A DNA stretch of 64,000 nt from Rhabditoides inermis. Lineage: Eukaryota; Nematoda; Chromadorea; Rhabditida; Rhabditidae. The notes below the pieces were generated by a model. The model was not told the origin of the DNA and ran no database searches. It saw nothing but the letters and a program-made list of their open reading frames with translations. The first letter of the stretch is position 1. Each line of letters opens with the position of its first letter. A program made the position numbers and the translations under genes. Shown here piece by piece: positions 59,516-64,000 of the stretch. Where the stretch lies: positions 186,001-250,000 of the forward strand of contig CAWZYM010000066.1 of the NCBI GenBank assembly GCA_963966185.1. The letters are read 5' to 3'.

Positions 59516-59615
59516 GGTGAGCTATCTGTGAAAGAAAGGCTGAATTCTTCTTCTTCCACAAGGATATCAGAGTGATAGAAATACATAGAGACCGACTCAA
59601 ATAGACATTGGTGAG

Positions 59616-59661
<46 letters not shown>

Positions 59662-59673
59662 TGATACGTGTTG

Positions 59674-59903
59674 CAGACGATCCGCGTTCGCAGCCAGTGT
59701 CACACAAAAGCGACCATGACGACACGACGAATGACGGGGAGGGAGGAGACCCGAATCGGGAAGCAGGAGACCCGAATCGACGGCTACTGCCACACATGTC
59801 AGCGAGTTCTAGTTCTACGGGTGTGGCCGAATGTGGAGTGACACTGGCCGTCGTCACGTCCACTGCCATCTTCGTCGACATCACGTCCTGTAACACTTGC
59901 TGA
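59674..59903 (+). other. Possible coding exon, low support
   Basis: After an acceptor (gttgcag) the frame gives DPRSQPVSHKSDHDDTTND, EGGDPNREAGDPNRR, then a hydrophobic VTLAVVTSTAIFVDI and a stop at 59901. It is preceded by a GA microsatellite (59620-59658) placed like those in genuine introns. No convincing upstream exon was found. Confidence 0.25.
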
Positions 59904-60112
59904 TCCAGATGCTGATCTAGGCTGATTTATCGTGTAGAGAAAATATGCGGGGAGATGTGCTGTAACGAGTGCCTGCCAGACTTGTGGCTGCACTCCAGTG
60001 GCCAACTAAGCAGATAATGAACCTTTTTTTAAATTTTATGTGGACGAGAAGAGAGAAAGGGGAACTTGTAAGTGGGGCCTAAAGGCTAAAGGTGGAATAG
60101 AGTGAGGTAGGG

Positions 60113-60187
60113 ACCGGGTTGGCCAAGTGCATAGCGTCGCAACTTGCTAAGCGTACGGTCGCTGGTTCGATTCCCCTCGCGGGCAAT
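60113..60187 (+). pseudogene. tRNA-Ser-like sequence
   Basis: ttggccaagtgcatagcgtc (A-box-like), anticodon loop acttgctaag (GCT) and gctggttcgattcccctcgc (B box). No clear acceptor-stem pairing. It is followed by a body ccactaactcccggtggggc, suggesting another tRNA-derived SINE. Confidence 0.45.
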
Positions 60188-61497
60188 CGTTCTGCCGAAT
60201 TCCACTAACTCCCGGTGGGGCGCGTGAACCCACTCTCACCCTCTGAGAGCCCCACCTTTCAAGATCTTCTACCACTCCCTCGCATCCAGAACTGGTCATT
60301 TCGCGATGTTCACGCCCATCTACCATGAACAGTCAGGACTCGCACCGCACTGTTCCAGCCAAGGAGCCCCAATTCCCCACTGTAGGATTGTGTGTGCTAC
60401 CAGATAACCCATCATGCTAACATTGTATGTCGGAATCAGGCTGATAAACAAGAGTGAGGTCTATGTATGTAGAGGGCGACTAGAAGAAACTTTCTACGAT
60501 CTGATAGTCAATCTGGAGACGAGAGTTTAACATCCACGCAGGGTCCCTTATCACGCGTCGCCCACCATCTGGAGTGGAGACGTAACTGATATTAGCAGCT
60601 ATCCGTATAGTACAGATATCACAGGAGAGAAAGTGCAAGCCTACTGTGAGCGCATCTGCGCAGAAGCTATAAGTCCGAACACGGTCCCTCCGCTACAGTC
60701 ACTATCAATTCATCGACCATGCTATCGCAACAAACCAGAACACCTACAACGTTCGGACGAGACGGAACCTATTCGACAGAAGTCTACTATCGAGGGAGCT
60801 GAAGCGGCACTGAGTGGATGTGGCCATTCTGCAGAAGACGCGCATCGCACAGAAGTAGTGCGGAACACCAGAGTTAAAGTTCTACAACGCTCCACCAACA
60901 GGCGTGAGCGGTGCGCGCGTGGCAGTCTCCACGGCTGCCGACGTCGTCATCTACACCACCAACGACATCTCGCCCTGCCTCATCTGCGTGGAGGCGAGCG
61001 TGCGCCAGTCACGAGCGACAACCGCCCTCATCAATGCGCTACCTGGAGGCAGAACTGCACCGGAAAGCCGCACCAGCTAGTCAACGTTGTCGTCAGGAGG
61101 AGGCAACTGGGAGACGTCCTCTCTAGCAAGAGCATCCTCAACATCAAGTACGACTCGGAGCCCGTGTTCCTTGTCTCGTAGGGAGATGGGATAAGGCACC
61201 GATCATGCAATTCGCCAATACCTCCGTGGCTGGATTTGCGTCTGCTCGTCACTGATGCAGAGGTGCGGGAGGAGTACAGAAAGAAGGTGCAGAGGAGCAG
61301 AGGAGCTAGAACGACGCCGACTCGTGCACCGCAGCGGTGTAAAGAGCGGCCGAGGCAGATCGCTGCGTGGAGGACAGAAGAAGAACAGAATGAAGGAGTG
61401 CAGGCAGCTGAAGAGGAAGCTGCACGAGAAGAGGGAGGAGTGGGAGCTGGCGTATATGGAGAGGAGAGGAGCAACCAGTTTGAGGAAGTTTGAGGAA

Positions 61498-61640
61498 AAA
61501 GGAGCAGGTTTGTGTTACTATTATTTTGTTATGATTTTGAAAATGTTTTCAAAATATGCATACGCTTTTGTTGAATTAGATCGAGACAAACCACCTTCTA
61601 TTACGCATGTACTTTTTTTAGAGATAATTACAACCAGACA
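61498..61640 (+). repeat. Terminal fragment of the dispersed TIR family
   Basis: gcaggtttgtgttactatt ... gcatacgcttttgttgaatt ... tactttttttagagataat matches the terminus pattern of the 40.7-43.0-kb element. Confidence 0.6.
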
Positions 61641-61708
61641 GGGGGTGCACATCCCGCACTGCCTGTGGATTGCACTGATATCGTTCAGATCGCGTTCGCC
61701 GTGTGCAC

Positions 61709-61782
61709 AGTAGTGTTGTGGTTAGCGATTGCGCCCGTTGAGATGCAAGGCTCGAGTTCGGTTCCGGCTGGTGGCGAAGTTT
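61709..61782 (+). pseudogene. tRNA-like sequence
   Basis: gtgttgtggttagcgattgc (A box) and ctcgagttcggttccggctgg (B-box region) are spaced like a tRNA. The anticodon region (ccgttgaga) is ambiguous and stems are imperfect, so a SINE head is more likely than a working tRNA. Confidence 0.45.
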
Positions 61783-61977
61783 TTGTACTATACGATTTTA
61801 CATAGAAATGACATTAGGATTGTAAATTTTTCTATCAGCATTACCTAAACTCCTTTTTTGCAACATTTATACAATTTTGGACTCAACAAGATTGGTGAAC
61901 TGTTGGATAAAAAAAAAGTTTCGTGGTTTATGTTAATGTAAATAGATTTATATGAAATCCAATAAAAGTACATTCAT

Positions 61978-62281
61978 TATCTTTTAAAAGGACTTCGGTA
62001 AAAGAAGAGTTTGTGTTACCCAACGTAATGCAACAAAAGCTCATGCATTTTATCAATCGAAATAGTACACAAACCTGCTTCAATAGTTCAACAAGATATA
62101 TATATATAATCGATTAGATGCCGAAATCAATTTGCCGACGTACAACATTTGCTCGCATTAGTTTTTATTGCAGAAAGAGCAGGTTTGTGTACTATTTCGA
62201 TTGATAAAATGCATGAGCTTTTGTTGCATTACGTTGGGTAACACAAACTCTTCTTTTACGGAAGTCCTTTTAAAAGATAAT
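61978..62281. mobile_element. ~304-bp palindromic element of the TIR family
   Basis: Left arm 61978-62075 (attatcttttaaaaggactt ... gtacacaaacctgct) is the near-exact inverse of 62177-62281, around a ~100-bp centre with a (TA)n run. This is the shortest, most MITE-like member of the family that also bounds the 2.3-kb element. Confidence 0.85.
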
Positions 62282-62790
62282 CATCTTTGACTTGTCACGA
62301 GAGGCGACGTGCGCGGTGTGGGCCGGTCACTTCGCCAACTAACCAGAGAACATAACACACAACGACACATGCACGAGTGTGCAAAAGTGAACAGATTATA
62401 AGAATACAGTAAGATTTAGAAGAGAGAAAGAGTTTTAAGGAGGTTCTAAGATGAAATTTGTCCCTAGTTATGGGTCAAAGAAGGGTAAAGTTTCCATTTT
62501 TGCCCTAAGTTTCTCGCTGTTGGACTGGGGGTCACGTTTTGAAACTGAACCCAAACTTTGGTCATACTTCACCCACGCCCAAAACTTTGCCCAAGAGAGC
62601 ATGGGGAGCTGAAGAGAGTTAGACAGAAAAGGTGGGGGTGGGTAAAGTTTTGCACAAAAAACATATTATAGAACCTCCCTAATGCATGTGTTTTTGCTGC
62701 ATTGGGTTAAGACAAAGTGAATATCTTTACGCAAGTACTTTTTAAAGAAAATCCTACTTGTATTTACTCCTGTCAACTGCCGCGGTATCT
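62282..62790. other. Non-coding sequence and another TIR-family end
   Basis: No gene. 62690-62760 (atgcatgtgtttttgctgca ... gtactttttaaagaaaat) is one more family terminus. It lies inside the RTE relic. Confidence 0.5.
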
Positions 62791-63640
62791 CTGTGATCCG
62801 CGTATGCTATAAGGTGGTGGAAGGGCTGCTGCTGCAGAGGATCGTGAAGCACAAGGATAAGACGGCGAAAAACAATATGGCTTCCACCCCCGCCGATCGA
62901 CCACCGATCTTCGCGCTCAGAAGAACAGTCGAGATGCGCGTCCTTCACAGGCAGCTGACGCATTCTTCGTCGATTTCAGGGCCGCATCGACAGTCCCTAC
63001 AGAGACCGCCTCTTCTATTATGTCAGCGCTGACGAAATACCGCAGCCACTCGTCGACCTCTTACGAGACTTGTACAGCCGCCCTCTGGACCAACCACGCA
63101 ATTCGACGTCAGGAAGGGGGGAGTGAGCCAAGGATTCGACTACGTTATCGAACTACGTCATCGATGACGTGATGATGCGGTGAGTGGTGGAGAAATTTGG
63201 AGAAAGAGTCGAGCTGTACCCGTTCGCGAGGCTAGTTCACCGACCTCGACTACGCCGATTGGAGAGGACCCCGCTCTCCTGAAGCAGTCGGTGAACCTGT
63301 TGACTCTATACGCAGTCGCATAAAGACTAACATTCAGCATTCAGGGTGGACAAGTGCGAGTCGATGAGCATCCCGTACTAGGACGATTAGAAACAGCCGA
63401 CCGAGCGATCTTTCGAGATAAACGGAAGGGAGATCAAGCAGGTTCACGACTCTATCTGGGGTCGTGGGTCAGCGGCAATAACGACTCAGAGAAGGGCGTT
63501 AAGGCGAGAATTGCGCAATCAACGTTCAACTTGCTGGACAAGATGCTGCGGAGGTCAGACGTCGCTAGTCACATCAAGCTACGAGATCTACTCGCGCCTC
63601 GTGTCGCCCCTGCAAGGTGATGAATAGTTTTCTACCAATT

Positions 63641-64000
63641 GAAGTGATCGGCACGATAAAAAAGCTCGTCACGTCGACCGACTGTTCAACCGCCGAATTC
63701 AGGAACATCTCACTGTGTCTCATCGATGCTCACCGCCTCGAGGTCGCCTTCCACTATATGCTCGTTCTATCGCCGACTAGTCTACGATAGGAGTCCCTGA
63801 CAACGACACCCGCCATCCGCTGTACATTGACGGTCTCTCATTTGACGTTTGCCGACGACAATCGCTGCGTCGGAGGCTGAACAGATATTGAATGAGCGGA
63901 ACGACGCGAGCAAGGAGGCGACTGCGCATCATCCGCCAAAAGACATATTCATCGCAGCACACTCATCGTCAATTTCTCTGTTCACAGAGCACGCTGTAAT
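63641..64000. other. Window end, probable continuation of LINE relic
   Basis: Short frames with stops follow the RTE reverse-transcriptase C-terminus (for example DRLFNRRIQEHLTVSHRCS). Nothing independent is supported. Confidence 0.3.

Larger units (their letters stand above)
60690..63640 (+). mobile_element. Degenerate RTE-like LINE, split by insertions
   Basis: Endonuclease relic at about 60730-60850: NTYNVRTRRNLFDRSLLSREL then VDVAILQKTRIA, the RTE-type N-V-R-T and V-D-I-A-x-L-Q-E-T-R motifs, with internal stops. A basic linker (61255-61490) contains ECRQLKRKLHEKREEWEL, as found between endonuclease and RT. RT starts at about 62790 (RVCYKVVEGLLLQRIVKHKD, then RSTTD, IFALRRTVEMRVLHRQLTH, FFVDFRAA). 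The C-terminal RT motif is at 63440-63560 (GSWVSGNNDSEKGVKARIAQ). Frames shift repeatedly, so this copy is dead. TIR-family sequences at 61.5-62.76 kb interrupt it between linker and RT. Confidence 0.75.

Noticed and set aside
60633..61181. 182-codon ORF as a host gene
   Set aside because: Other frames in the same stretch give RTE endonuclease motifs, and linker and reverse-transcriptase relics follow, so it is a frame-shifted LINE remnant.

Overview
The window looks like a nematode nuclear genome. The best evidence is a tandem cluster of three transthyretin-like (TTR-like, nematode-expanded secreted family) genes. Supporting evidence is small in-phase exons with short introns (often 37-100 nt), TTTCAG-type acceptors and no operon-like bacterial structure. 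The clade cannot be fixed from sequence alone. (GA)n/(CT)n microsatellites are very frequent, mostly inside introns.

Genes. 0.7-3.65 kb (minus strand): three paralogous six-exon TTR-like genes with near-identical exon architecture. 4.3-9.26 kb (plus): a 19-exon gene, all phases consistent, 662 aa, unrecognised, with a faintly galectin-like segment near its start. 12.5-15.4 kb (plus): an unrecognised many-exon gene with a probable 3' frameshift. 16.1-19.5 kb (plus): a many-exon protein-kinase-fold gene whose VAIK, HRD and DFG motifs are all replaced, so a pseudokinase. 23.1-25.5 kb (plus): a nine-exon gene for a 509-aa Ser/Arg/Pro-rich disordered protein with a tandemly duplicated exon. 26.2-38.8 kb (plus): a low-complexity multi-exon locus built by repeated tandem duplication of a ~1.03-kb five-exon module (six copies, two truncated) and then by duplication of a 4.14-kb block.

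Mobile DNA dominates the rest. There are 5'-truncated LINE copies (CR1/jockey-like, 20 kb, 41 kb, 47 kb, 59 kb), a degenerate RTE-like LINE (60.7-63.6 kb) and a near full-length LINE on the minus strand (48.4-51.5 kb) whose first ORF joins a PHD finger to an APE-type endonuclease. Directly upstream of that LINE are 38 near-identical 151-bp tandem units (51.5-57.3 kb), arranged like the promoter monomers of mouse L1. There are also several inverted-repeat elements. Two of them (9.69-10.22 kb and 38.88-39.70 kb) are long foldbacks carrying a tRNA-like sequence with A/B-box motifs in each arm. The 9.7-kb one has a matching empty site at 21.66 kb inside this same window. Other MITE-like elements lie at 11.75, 15.79 and 57.58 kb, and a dispersed TIR family spans 40.7-62.8 kb.

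Exon models were built by eye from ORFs, splice signals and phase continuity. Family calls rest on motif recognition only; no database search was possible.
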